A stretch of DNA of 18,724 nucleotides. Source: Proteobacteria bacterium UBA1858 (GTDB lineage: Bacteria; Pseudomonadota; Gammaproteobacteria; UBA4575). Location: positions 3,721 to 22,444 of the forward strand of contig DDIE01000034.1 of the NCBI GenBank assembly GCA_002338385.1. The letters run 5' to 3'. The position numbers were made by a program, and so were the translations under genes. This document shows positions 7,214-15,701 of this stretch, in pieces. The notes beneath the pieces were generated by a model. That model ran no database searches, was not told the origin of the DNA, and saw only the letters and a list, made by a program, of their open reading frames with translations. How positions within the stretch are numbered: the first letter of the stretch is position 1; each line of letters starts with the position of its first letter.

Positions 7214-7984
7214 ATGTCTAAAGTAATCGCTTTTGAACAGCCGCTGAATGAACGCATGCGTACCTTTATGCGTGTTGAGCAGTTATATGCTCGTTGTTTG
7301 TGTTATCTCCACAAAGACAATGCCTGGGATACTCACCATGCCGTTGCTACGCTTATTGAGCTATATAATCTTGTCACCCGTGGTGATTTAAAACGCGAGC
7401 TGCTGAAAGAGATTAATCGTCAACAGTCGACCCTGAATCAACTGAGTCATATAGCTGAAATAGATCAGCATAAGTTAGCCAGCATTAATAATGATTTGGC
7501 GGGTTTGGCGCTACAACTTGACCAAATCGAAGGACAGTTGCTGGCTAATCTCAAAGAACACGATTTTATTAATAGTATTAAACAGCGCATTGCCATCCCG
7601 GGTGGCGCATGTGATTTTGATTTACCTGCCTACCATTATTGGCTGGCTCAGACCCCACAAATACGAAAAGATAAAATTCTAGCCTGGCTAGCCCCTTTTG
7701 ATATCGTTCAACGCTCGGTATCAATGTGTTTGCAGCTGATACGCGAGAGCTCGCGAGATAATGACTGTGTGGCACAGCTTGGTTTTTATCAACTCACGCT
7801 GGATCCCAATCAGCCCAATCAGATTATTCGCGTGCTTATCGATAGTAGCTATCAATGTTATCCTGAGATGAGTGCTGGCAAGCACCGAATTTCTATCCGT
7901 TTTCTCCACCATGCTGATCCAGATGAAAATTCTAGCCAAGTTAAACATGATGTGAATTTTCGGCTTGGTTGTTGCAGCTTCTAG
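7214..7984 (+). CDS. zapD: Cell division protein ZapD (Z-ring bundling factor)
   Basis: The 256-residue cytoplasmic protein belongs to the ZapD/YacF family, which binds the FtsZ C-terminal tail and cross-links filaments. The N-terminal FEQPLNERMRTFMRVEQL matches the family opening, and YPEMSAGKHRISIRFL near 215-230 matches the signature in the beta-rich domain. The C-terminus DVNFRLGCCSF also fits the usual cysteine-ending pattern. The gene follows coaE by 18 bp, the same order as in Escherichia coli, but the small zinc protein gene yacG that often follows is not there: the next gene comes from the opposite strand. Its partner FtsZ is encoded further along this window, with the FtsZ tail it would bind intact. 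Confidence 0.92.
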   Translation: MSKVIAFEQPLNERMRTFMRVEQLYARCLCYLHKDNAWDTHHAVATLIELYNLVTRGDLKRELLKEINRQQSTLNQLSHIAEIDQHKLASINNDLAGLALQLDQIEGQLLANLKEHDFINSIKQRIAIPGGACDFDLPAYHYWLAQTPQIRKDKILAWLAPFDIVQRSVSMCLQLIRESSRDNDCVAQLGFYQLTLDPNQPNQIIRVLIDSSYQCYPEMSAGKHRISIRFLHHADPDENSSQVKHDVNFRLGCCSF

Positions 7985-7985
7985 T

Positions 7986-8000
7986 TGCAATACTATTGCA
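7986..8000. terminator. Small inverted repeat at the zapD / Nudix convergent junction
   Basis: TGCAAT-ACT-ATTGCA is a perfect 6-bp stem with a 3-nt loop between and over the ends of two convergent genes. The position suits a two-way terminator, but the stem is short and AT-rich and no T-run follows on either strand, so termination here is doubtful. Confidence 0.3.
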
Positions 8001-8934
8001 TGACACCACGGATGGCGGCAATACCATGACCGCCATACACCTGTGCGGTTGCCACATCATGCGCTCGACACCCGCCGATGGCATATACAGGTCTATTAAT
8101 ATGCGCACACAATTTACTAAATCCAATCCAACCCACTGGTCGCTGTTGCGGATGTGTCAAGGTGATCTGCACTGGGCCCACCAGTACGGCAGCAATATCC
8201 AAACTATTGATTAACTCCGCCTGTTGGAGGGTGTGACATGAAGCAGAAATTACTCTATACGCAAGGTCTACAGCTGGAGTCTGTTGCATGCGCGCCAAAT
8301 CAGCAGATTTGATATGCACACCATGGGGCTCGATTTCATCCCAGTAGCGCCACTCTGAGTTGAGTACCATAGTTGCGCCATAGCGATCACATAATGCTTT
8401 TATTGCTCGACCACTGGTAATAATCGTGGCGCTAGCATGACCATGAACACGATACTGCAGCAGTCTAATACCTGCTTTTAATTGCTGTTCCACCTGATCC
8501 AACAACGCGCTGGCAAACACATCATGATCTGCAATTGCATAAATATCCGGCATCCGCAGCGCATTCAGGATGATCTGATTCGCGGCGGGTAATGCGACGC
8601 TAGATAATTGCGTTTGCTGCAACCATTGCGCAGCTTGATGCTCCTTAAGCGTGACCTCATGTTGTTGCGTAGATAGCTGAAATACTTGCAAGTGTAATTG
8701 TCTATCTGGGTAGTTATATTTGAAGTTGATGAGCTTGCGACAGCTAGCCAGAGTAATACCAATTTCTTCAGCTAATTCACGCCGCAAGGCCTGCTTAAAA
8801 GACTCTCCCTGATCGAGCTTACCCCCAGGAAACTCCCATAAGCCTGCCAGATGAGTGTTTTTTTTGCGTTGTGTGAGCAGTATCTCACCTTGCTCATTAG
8901 TCACTACTGCCAGGGCAATTTTTTGCGCCATCAT
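7993..8934 (-). CDS. Nudix hydrolase fused to a ThiE/TenI-like domain (MutT-like)
   Basis: The 313-residue protein has two domains. Residues about 4-128 are a Nudix fold with a complete Nudix box at 38-60 (G38, E44, R52-E53, E56-E57, G59), so an active pyrophosphohydrolase is expected; the nearest role is MutT-like removal of oxidised dGTP (8-oxo-dGTP), although substrate is not proven. Residues about 129-313 resemble a thiamine phosphate synthase barrel (QYR at 160-162, GVHIKSADL at 205-213, GPV at 253-255, YAIGGCRAHD at 284-293, AAIRGVM at the end). Key ThiE residues look replaced: His164 for the QxRxK lysine, Ser193 for the metal-binding Asp, His261 near the phosphate-loop lysine. This fusion is a known family next to secA/argJ in gammaproteobacteria. 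Two ATGs stand in tandem at the start. Confidence 0.9.
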   Translation of the reverse strand: MMAQKIALAVVTNEQGEILLTQRKKNTHLAGLWEFPGGKLDQGESFKQALRRELAEEIGITLASCRKLINFKYNYPDRQLHLQVFQLSTQQHEVTLKEHQAAQWLQQTQLSSVALPAANQIILNALRMPDIYAIADHDVFASALLDQVEQQLKAGIRLLQYRVHGHASATIITSGRAIKALCDRYGATMVLNSEWRYWDEIEPHGVHIKSADLARMQQTPAVDLAYRVISASCHTLQQAELINSLDIAAVLVGPVQITLTHPQQRPVGWIGFSKLCAHINRPVYAIGGCRAHDVATAQVYGGHGIAAIRGVMQ

Positions 8935-8970
8935 CGGTGTCTATCAGGTAGGCCGAAGTTGAAATTTAGA

Positions 8971-10188
8971 TCAACTACGATACTCAGCATTAATGCGTAT
9001 GTATTCATGCGTTAAATCTGTCGTCCATACGGTTTTAGTCGCATTACCCAGCTTAAGATCCAGCGCTATAGTCACTTCTGCTGCTTGCATTGCCTCTGAA
9101 CCCGCCTCATCCAGATAACTTTCAAGCAGCTGCGACGACTGTAATATCTGGACGCCATTAATACTCAGATCAACACTATCCAGATTGAGTGTATCATCCT
9201 CTACCTTACCTGCTGCCGCCATGATACGTCCCCAGTTAGCATCACTTGCTGCCAATGCGGTTTTCACCAAAGGTGAATTTGCAATCGAAAATGCGACCCT
9301 CTTGGCCTGTTGATCACTGGATGCATTGTGTACTGTGACCGTGACAAACTTACTGGCGCCCTCACCATCACGCACAATGGCTTGAGCCAGTAATAACATA
9401 AGCTCATCAATAGCCTGCACAAATGCATTCTGCTCCTGTTCGCTCAACTGCTCGAAAGCAAGATCAGCTGCACCCGTTGCGATTAACATACAGGCGTCGT
9501 TAGTTGAGGTATCACTGTCCACTGTAATGGCATTAAAGCTATGCTCGACCGAATTTTCCAAAAGCGTAGCTAACTGTGCATTATCAACGTTTAAATCAGT
9601 TGCGATATACGCCAGCATAGTCGCCATGTTCGGCTGGATCATCCCTGATCCCTTGGCCATTCCCGTAATGTGTATTGCTTGCCCCTGCAGCTGGATTGTC
9701 TTACTGAATAATTTTTCCACAGTGTCTGTGGTCATGATGGCACGCGCAGCTGTTTGCCAGCCATCGGCATGCAGCTGTTCGGCCAGTTCGGGCAAGGTTT
9801 GGGTAATACGATGTATATCCATCTGCTCGCCGATAACACCAGTCGAAAACGGCACAACTTGTTCGGCCTGCACATGCATGAGATCGGCAACAGCCTGAGT
9901 GCTCGCTAGCGCAATTTGCATACCTGCAGCGCCAACACCTGCATTAGCATTACCAGAATTAATGAGCAGGTAGCGCGGCGCAGCCAGCGCTAAATGTTTA
10001 ATCGCGAGTTCCACTGGCGCAGCTCGAAAGACATTTTTTGTGAATACAGCAGCCACCCGAGTGCCGGGGGCTAACTCCATCAGCACCAGATCATGCCGAT
10101 TTTGATAACGTATGCCCGCGGCCGCTGCAGCCAAGCGTATGCCTGTTATGGCATGAATGGTATGGTGTTTAGTAAATCCGACTGGCAT
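8971..10188 (-). CDS. argJ: Glutamate N-acetyltransferase / amino-acid acetyltransferase ArgJ
   Basis: The 405-residue enzyme moves the acetyl group from N-acetylornithine to glutamate in the cyclic arginine pathway; bifunctional members also use acetyl-CoA. ArgJ cuts itself into alpha and beta chains before a threonine nucleophile, here Thr190 in KGSGMIQPNMAT. Other motifs are NSGNANAGVG (77-86), STGVIGE (115-121) and IMTTDT (151-156). The C-terminal INAEYRS is the normal ending, and length is typical. GGTGAAC before the ATG is a usable ribosome binding site. It lies 48 bp after secA and 36 bp before the Nudix gene, as part of a conserved secA-argJ-Nudix run. Confidence 0.96.
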   Translation of the reverse strand: MPVGFTKHHTIHAITGIRLAAAAAGIRYQNRHDLVLMELAPGTRVAAVFTKNVFRAAPVELAIKHLALAAPRYLLINSGNANAGVGAAGMQIALASTQAVADLMHVQAEQVVPFSTGVIGEQMDIHRITQTLPELAEQLHADGWQTAARAIMTTDTVEKLFSKTIQLQGQAIHITGMAKGSGMIQPNMATMLAYIATDLNVDNAQLATLLENSVEHSFNAITVDSDTSTNDACMLIATGAADLAFEQLSEQEQNAFVQAIDELMLLLAQAIVRDGEGASKFVTVTVHNASSDQQAKRVAFSIANSPLVKTALAASDANWGRIMAAAGKVEDDTLNLDSVDLSINGVQILQSSQLLESYLDEAGSEAMQAAEVTIALDLKLGNATKTVWTTDLTHEYIRINAEYRS

Positions 10189-10236
10189 GACATGTTCACC
10201 GCACTAGAGAGTATTGCAAGCGAGCGAACTTAGCAT

Positions 10237-12984
10237 TTATGATAATTTGCCACAACACTGTTTATATTTTTTACCTGAACCACATGGGCAAGGATCATTC
10301 CTACCTACCTTCTTGCCTGAGCGGGTAAGCGGCATTGGAGTGGCTCTGGGCTGACTCTGAGGTGCTCTTGCTGAGTCTGCCTGTTGTTCGGATTCCGCAG
10401 GCGTTTGCAACATATTATCAGCCTGCGCATGTTGCAGCTGCATATCCTCCAGCGCGGTCTCCTGATTTTTTAAGTCTATGGGTGCAGCTTCCTGAGCGGA
10501 TTTAAATTCAACCCGCGCCAGAAATGTGATGGTATCCAGCTTAATGTCTTCCAACATTTGTTGGAACATATCAAAGGCTTCACGCTTATATTCCTGTTTC
10601 GGATTTTTTTGTGCATAACCACGCAAACCGACACTCTGACGCAAATAATCCATCGAGGCCAAATGCTCTTTCCATTTATTATCGAGCATTTGTAACATGA
10701 CATCTTTCTCCAATGTGCGCATCAGATCTTCACCAATGATGTTACTTTTCTGCTGTAAGATACTTTCAATATTATCCTGAATACGCTGACGTAGAGTTTC
10801 CTCATGCAGATTGTCGTCAGCATCCAGCCATGCCTGAATCGGCATATCAGTCTCAAATTCCTGTTTGAGTGCATCTGTCAGACCAGTCACATCCCATTGC
10901 TCTTCCATACTGCCTGGGGGAATATAACTACTGATGACAGTCTCAACCACATCGTGTCGAATCGCATTAATATTTTCAGCAACATTATCGGTACTCATTA
11001 GATCACTACGCTGCTCATAAATTACTTTACGCTGATCACTCGCTACGTCGTCATATTCGAGTAAATGTTTACGGATATCAAAGTTGTGAGACTCCACCTT
11101 GCGCTGCGCATTCTCGATTGCTTTAGTGACCCATGGGTGCTCGATTGACTCGCCCTCTTCCATGCCCAGCTTTTGCATCATCACGCGCATGCGCTCAGAT
11201 GCAAAGATACGCATCAGGCTATCTTCTAAAGATAAATAAAAGCGACTTGAGCCTGGATCGCCTTGCCGCCCTGAGCGACCGCGCAACTGATTATCTATGC
11301 GCCGTGATTCATGTCGTTCGGTACCAATAATATGCAAGCCACCAGCAGCAATAACAGCATCATGACGTTGCTGCCACTCCGCTTTCAGGGCCATAACTTG
11401 GTCATCATTGCCTTGCTCTTCGAGTGCGCGGATATCATTTTCAATGTTGCCGCCAAGAACGATATCTGTGCCGCGACCCGCCATGTTAGTCGCGATTGTC
11501 ACTTTACCGGGCATACCCGCCTGGATAATAATTTCAGACTCAGATGCGTGATGTTTTGCATTCAGCACCTGATGTTCTATCTTGGCTTGCTCAAGAGCTT
11601 TCGATAGATGTTCTGATGAATCAATCGATGCCGTACCCACCAGCACTGGCTGTCCACGTGTCTTACAGGCCTTAATATCTTCGATGATGGCATCATATTT
11701 TTCCAACATAGTCATATAAATAGCATCACCACGATCGTCTCGTAGCATGGGTTTATGGGTCGGTATAACGACCACTTCTAAACCATATATTTGCTGGAAC
11801 TCAAAGGCTTCAGTATCGGCTGTGCCTGTCATACCACTGAGTTTTTCATACAGGCGGAAATAATTCTGGAAGGTAATCGAAGCCAAGGTTTGATTTTCAT
11901 TTTGGATCTTGACGCCCTCTTTGGCTTCTACCGCCTGATGCAAACCCTCTGACCAGCGCCGACCAGGCATGGTACGGCCAGTGAATTCATCAACAATAAT
12001 AACTTCGTCATTACGCACGATGTAATCGACATTCTTCTGAAACAACGCATGCGCACGCAATGATGCATTGACGTGATGTAACAGGCTGATATTAGCTGTA
12101 TCGTAGAGCGATTGATTGACGTCTAGCAGACCGGCTGCTAGTAGTAATTCCTCAATATGCTGGTGTCCTTGGTCGCTTAAAAAGACCTGTCTGGCCTTCT
12201 CATCCACCAGATAGTCACCCTCATCTTCCTCTGTTTCCTGACGCACCATATTAGGCACGATCTTATCAACTTGCGTATATAACTCTGAGCTATCGCTGGT
12301 TGGTCCTGAAATGATCAATGGTGTCCGCGCTTCATCAATCAGGATGGAGTCAACTTCATCCACCACCGCAAAATGCAAATCACGCTGGACTTTTTGCTCA
12401 AGCGTAAATTTCATATTATCGCGCAGATAATCGAAACCAAACTCATTATTAGTGCCATAGGTAATGTCTGCCAAATAAGCATCGCGCCGTTGCTGATCAT
12501 TGATACCCGCTAAGATCACACCCACTGATAAGCCCAGAAAGTTGTACAGTTTGCTCATCCACTCAGCATCGCGTCGAGCTAAATAATCATTGACCGTGAT
12601 GACATGCACTCCACGACCGCTAATAGCATTCAGATACACTGGCAGTGTGGCGACTAATGTTTTACCTTCACCAGTGCGCATCTCTGCAATATTACTGTCG
12701 TTGAGCACCATGCCACCGATCATTTGCACATCAAAGTGACGCATAGCCAAGGTTCGTGTGCTGGCCTCACGCACAACCGCAAATGCTTCAGGCAATAATT
12801 CTTTTAAGCTGCTACCGGCAGCATATTGATCCCGCAATTGCTGCGTTTTTTGTTGCAGTTGCTGGTCATTCAGCGCTTGCAACGCGGGTTCAAACGCATT
12901 AATTGCAGCTAATTGTTTTTTATAGCGCGTGAGGATTCTTTGATTACGACTTCCAAAGATTTTTTTTGCCAGCTTTGCGATCAT
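10237..12984 (-). CDS. secA: Preprotein translocase ATPase SecA
   Basis: The 915-residue ATPase pushes unfolded preproteins through SecYEG. Walker A is TGEGKT at 104-109 and the DEAD-type Walker B VVDEVD at 207-212; IDEARTPLIISGPT follows. The second helicase domain has NMAGRGTDIVLGG and QLRGRSGRQGDPG. The C-terminal linker is Gln/Ala-rich and ends in a zinc-binding SEC-C motif CPCGSGKKYKQCCG (Cys899, 901, 910, 911), which binds SecB and phospholipid. The start MIAKLAKKIFGSRNQR is the normal N-terminus. There is no secM upstream; an M23 peptidase gene holds that position, so a SecM-type arrest control of secA is not visible here. Confidence 0.98.
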   Translation of the reverse strand: MIAKLAKKIFGSRNQRILTRYKKQLAAINAFEPALQALNDQQLQQKTQQLRDQYAAGSSLKELLPEAFAVVREASTRTLAMRHFDVQMIGGMVLNDSNIAEMRTGEGKTLVATLPVYLNAISGRGVHVITVNDYLARRDAEWMSKLYNFLGLSVGVILAGINDQQRRDAYLADITYGTNNEFGFDYLRDNMKFTLEQKVQRDLHFAVVDEVDSILIDEARTPLIISGPTSDSSELYTQVDKIVPNMVRQETEEDEGDYLVDEKARQVFLSDQGHQHIEELLLAAGLLDVNQSLYDTANISLLHHVNASLRAHALFQKNVDYIVRNDEVIIVDEFTGRTMPGRRWSEGLHQAVEAKEGVKIQNENQTLASITFQNYFRLYEKLSGMTGTADTEAFEFQQIYGLEVVVIPTHKPMLRDDRGDAIYMTMLEKYDAIIEDIKACKTRGQPVLVGTASIDSSEHLSKALEQAKIEHQVLNAKHHASESEIIIQAGMPGKVTIATNMAGRGTDIVLGGNIENDIRALEEQGNDDQVMALKAEWQQRHDAVIAAGGLHIIGTERHESRRIDNQLRGRSGRQGDPGSSRFYLSLEDSLMRIFASERMRVMMQKLGMEEGESIEHPWVTKAIENAQRKVESHNFDIRKHLLEYDDVASDQRKVIYEQRSDLMSTDNVAENINAIRHDVVETVISSYIPPGSMEEQWDVTGLTDALKQEFETDMPIQAWLDADDNLHEETLRQRIQDNIESILQQKSNIIGEDLMRTLEKDVMLQMLDNKWKEHLASMDYLRQSVGLRGYAQKNPKQEYKREAFDMFQQMLEDIKLDTITFLARVEFKSAQEAAPIDLKNQETALEDMQLQHAQADNMLQTPAESEQQADSARAPQSQPRATPMPLTRSGKKVGRNDPCPCGSGKKYKQCCGKLS

Positions 12985-13076
12985 GATCTGAGATATTGTT
13001 AGGTTACATAAGGTGTTAATGAGATGCTGTGCAGTAAAGTTACGGCCCCTACTGCCACGATGAGTTGCGTGAGTGG

Positions 13077-14000
13077 CTACTCTCTGGCGCTGCGGATGAA
13101 TTTTGTGGGATTGATTGCGGTACCGTTTTTGAGTACTTCGAAATGAACATGGGGACCCGTTGAGCGACCTGTGCTACCCATCTTCGCGATCACTTGTCCT
13201 TTCTTCACACTCTGTCCTAGTTCTACTAGCATGGACTCATTATGCCCATAGCGTGTGACATAACCATTGCCATGATCAATCTCGATTAAATTTCCATAGG
13301 CATTGCGATCATCAGCTGCAGTAACAATACCAGCTGCGACAGCGACCACATTAGAGCCAGACTGTCCGGCAAAATCGATACCTTTATGGAATTCCTGTTT
13401 GCCGGTAAAGGGGTCCACCCGGGTACCATAATGGGAAGATAACCAGCCTTTTTCGATTGGACGTCCCTGTGGCAACGCCGCTTGTTTGAAATGCTTGTCT
13501 GCCAGTAATGCATCCAATAGGAATAATTTATTTTCTTGTGCTTGCAGATCTTGAGTTAATTCGCTGAGTACATTTTCCATGCCTGCCAGCATATTCTCGT
13601 TTTGTTGTGCATCCAGTGACTGCGGGCCACCCAGACCAGGTGGCTGCGTAAAATCAATTTCAGCATCCTCCAATTCAGCCATCGCAGACAGCTTATGACC
13701 AAACGCGTTCAAACGATTGATATGCGCCTGAAAGTAAGCCACTTTCTGGGTCAACGCTTCAATGTTTGCCTGACTTTGTGCGCGTAAAGATGTGAGTTTC
13801 ACCTGCTGAGCCTGAATGTCCTCTTGCCAGCGCACGACAAGTTCTTTATGGCCATATTTGACGCCTAAACCATAGCCCACGATCACCGCCATGGCAGTGA
13901 GCAATAAACTCATAAGAGTCCATTTCAGTTTTTGCTCAGTGTTGACATAGCGTACGCTATAGAGTCGATCTCCTGAACGCGGACGGATAACAAATTTCAT
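13077..14000 (-). CDS. Membrane-anchored M23 (LytM-type) metallopeptidase
   Basis: The 307-residue protein has a short basic cytoplasmic N-terminus, one membrane span near 27-45, a helical and probably coiled-coil stretch near 55-170, and a C-terminal M23 domain of about 180-302 facing the periplasm. All zinc and catalytic residues are present: His205 and Asp209 (HKGID), His253 (RYGHN), and His284 with His286 (GPHVHFE). It should therefore be able to cleave peptidoglycan cross-links, unlike the degenerate EnvC/NlpD activators. The layout of an N-terminal span plus coiled coil resembles MepM or the M23 gene often found beside secA in gammaproteobacteria. It is probably transcribed with secA, 92 bp downstream. 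Exact substrate bond is not known from sequence. Confidence 0.9.
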   Translation of the reverse strand: MKFVIRPRSGDRLYSVRYVNTEQKLKWTLMSLLLTAMAVIVGYGLGVKYGHKELVVRWQEDIQAQQVKLTSLRAQSQANIEALTQKVAYFQAHINRLNAFGHKLSAMAELEDAEIDFTQPPGLGGPQSLDAQQNENMLAGMENVLSELTQDLQAQENKLFLLDALLADKHFKQAALPQGRPIEKGWLSSHYGTRVDPFTGKQEFHKGIDFAGQSGSNVVAVAAGIVTAADDRNAYGNLIEIDHGNGYVTRYGHNESMLVELGQSVKKGQVIAKMGSTGRSTGPHVHFEVLKNGTAINPTKFIRSARE

Positions 14001-14098
14001 GCTTTTACGAATAGGTTTTGGTTTCGATTGATATTATTTGCACTTATTATAACCTGCATCTTGAGCAGGGGACATTCCAACACCCGGATAAATTCGAT

Positions 14099-14509
14099 AT
14101 GCACGCAATTGATTCACTGATAGACCAGAAGATTATAAGAAAAACCAAGATAATTCAGCTGCTTAGCAAAAGTATGCACAGTCGCTTGCCAAGCAAGTAT
14201 CACCATCATTGTTGGTTGATTGATATTACTGATAATTGCGCCCTAATTGCCGTCGATAGTGCTGAGGTAGCCACTGCGCTGCGCTATCAACAGCATGAAC
14301 TGCTTAAACAGATCAATGAGGAATTCAGCAAGCGTCTGAATACCCCACTAAGACGTATTAAAATCAAGGTCATCGCGCCTGAAGCGGAGCCCCTCAGCAG
14401 CACCGAATCAGCATCGGCAGGCAGCACTAACACGCAGTTAGCACGCACCTATTGCCGGCAAATACTCGACTTTCTGGCGGACTCTAGTGCTGACATCAGG
14501 AGCGATTAA
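14099..14509 (+). CDS. dciA: DUF721 protein, probable DciA-type replicative helicase loader
   Basis: Taken from the ATG at 14099, the product has 136 residues. An upstream TTG in frame (14018) would add 27 residues with no family resemblance and would lie only 17 bp from the divergent M23 start, so I prefer the ATG. The pattern LLSKSMHSRLPSKYHHHCW, then VDSAEVATALRYQQHELLKQIN, fits DUF721, whose proteins in bacteria without DnaC/DnaI load the replicative helicase DnaB. The C-terminal third is Ser/Thr/Ala-rich and likely flexible. A DUF721 gene between the ftsZ/lpxC end and secA is a conserved gammaproteobacterial context. It converges on ftsZ, and the two stop codons overlap. Confidence 0.78.
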   Translation: MHAIDSLIDQKIIRKTKIIQLLSKSMHSRLPSKYHHHCWLIDITDNCALIAVDSAEVATALRYQQHELLKQINEEFSKRLNTPLRRIKIKVIAPEAEPLSSTESASAGSTNTQLARTYCRQILDFLADSSADIRSD

Positions 14510-15660
14510 TCTGCCTGACGGCGCAAAAATGCTGGCACATCAAGTAATGCCTCATCGTAGCGTCCATCCGCTGATTTTGGCTCAGCTGAGTCAGTCCCGG
14601 TAGCCGCCAGAGGGGTCTGAGTAGCCTCTGGTTTGCTGATATTGATCTCAGTCACGGTTTGCTCGGCTGCCGCCGCCTGGACGGGCGTTGCGTGAGCGGC
14701 ATTTTGCTCGCCAATACCCGTCGCCACCAGGGTCACGCGTAAATTGTCGCCCATGGCTTCGTCGATGACCGTACCGACCACGACCGTGGCGTCCTCAGCC
14801 GAAAGTTCTTCAATGTGCTCGCCAATTTCAGCGATCTCACCAATACCCAGGCTAGGACCGGCTGTGACATTGACCAAAATACCTCGCGCCCCAGTAATAT
14901 TGACATCTTCTAACAGCGGGCTAGAGATTGCTGCTTCCGCGGCTTCGCGTGCGCGCTCAGACCCTTGGCTGAGACCTGAACCCATCATAGCTAGACCCAT
15001 TTCAGACATGACGGTTTTAACATCGGCAAAATCAACGTTGATCAATCCCGGGCAAGTAATGATCTCGGCAATGCCCTGAACGGCACCCAACAAGATATCA
15101 TTCGCGGAGGTAAAAGCATCCTCCATGGTGACCTCTTTGCCGAGCACGGTTAATAGCTTTTCATTAGGAATAGTAATCAAAGAATCTACGTGATTGGATA
15201 GTTCTTGAATACCGCGATCAGCAATCGCCTTACGCTTTTTCCCCTCAAAATTAAATGGCTTGGTCACCACAGCTACCGTGAGAATGCCTAACTCTCTGGC
15301 AACCTCAGCGACTATCGGTGCCGCGCCTGTGCCGGTACCGCCCCCCATGCCGGCAGTGATGAAGAGCATATCGGTGCCAGAGATGACTTCATGGATTCTA
15401 TCTCTGTCTTCAATTGCTGATTGTCGACCCACCTCAGGATTAGCACCCGCGCCGAGCCCTTTAGTCATTTCCACTCCCAGCTGTAAGGTACTCTTTGCGT
15501 TAGTGCCTTTGAGTGCCTGTGAATCTGTATTAGCACATATAAAGTCTACTCCCTCGAGATCAGCCTTCACCATATGCTGCACAGCATTACCACCGCCCCC
15601 ACCGACACCAATCACTCTGATCACCGCGTTTTGACTATATGCATCTACTAATTCAAACAT
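14506..15660 (-). CDS. ftsZ: Cell division GTPase FtsZ
   Basis: The 384-residue tubulin homologue polymerises into the Z-ring that guides septal wall synthesis. The GTP-binding signature GGGTGTG is at 106-112 and the N-terminal nucleotide motif VGGGGGNAV at 19-27. The synergy (T7) loop NVDFADVK at 208-215 supplies Asp210 for GTP hydrolysis in the next subunit. A variable linker of about 50 residues rich in Ala, Thr and Pro is followed by the conserved tail DVPAFLRRQAD at the very end, which binds FtsA, ZipA and ZapD. A strong ribosome binding site lies before the ATG. It is the last gene of the murB-ddl-ftsQ-ftsA-ftsZ run; lpxC, which often follows, is absent. Confidence 0.98.
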   Translation of the reverse strand: MFELVDAYSQNAVIRVIGVGGGGGNAVQHMVKADLEGVDFICANTDSQALKGTNAKSTLQLGVEMTKGLGAGANPEVGRQSAIEDRDRIHEVISGTDMLFITAGMGGGTGTGAAPIVAEVARELGILTVAVVTKPFNFEGKKRKAIADRGIQELSNHVDSLITIPNEKLLTVLGKEVTMEDAFTSANDILLGAVQGIAEIITCPGLINVDFADVKTVMSEMGLAMMGSGLSQGSERAREAAEAAISSPLLEDVNITGARGILVNVTAGPSLGIGEIAEIGEHIEELSAEDATVVVGTVIDEAMGDNLRVTLVATGIGEQNAAHATPVQAAAAEQTVTEINISKPEATQTPLAATGTDSAEPKSADGRYDEALLDVPAFLRRQAD

Positions 15661-15663
15661 ATA

Positions 15664-15672
15664 CCTTCTCCT
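15664..15672 (-). promoter_or_regulatory. Strong ribosome binding site of ftsZ
   Basis: Read on the minus strand, AGGAGAAGG stands just before the ATG, with the AGGAG core 7 bp away. Most other genes in the window have weak sites, so this fits the need for many more copies of FtsZ than of FtsA or FtsQ from one transcript. Confidence 0.7.
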
Positions 15673-15701
15673 GTATTTACTCAGTAGTTCTAAAAAAATG
15701 T

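Noticed and set aside
9527..9898. 123-codon Cys/Ser-rich frame on the + strand
   Set aside because: It is antisense to argJ, and its composition is what the reverse reading of Ala/Gln-rich codons gives.
14018..14098. TTG-initiated extension of the DUF721 protein
   Set aside because: The added 27 residues show no DUF721 resemblance and the start is only 17 bp from the divergent M23 start; the ATG at 14099 fits better.
15260..15634. 124-codon Pro-rich frame on the + strand
   Set aside because: It is antisense to the glycine-rich GTP-binding half of ftsZ; proline runs are the reverse reading of glycine codons.
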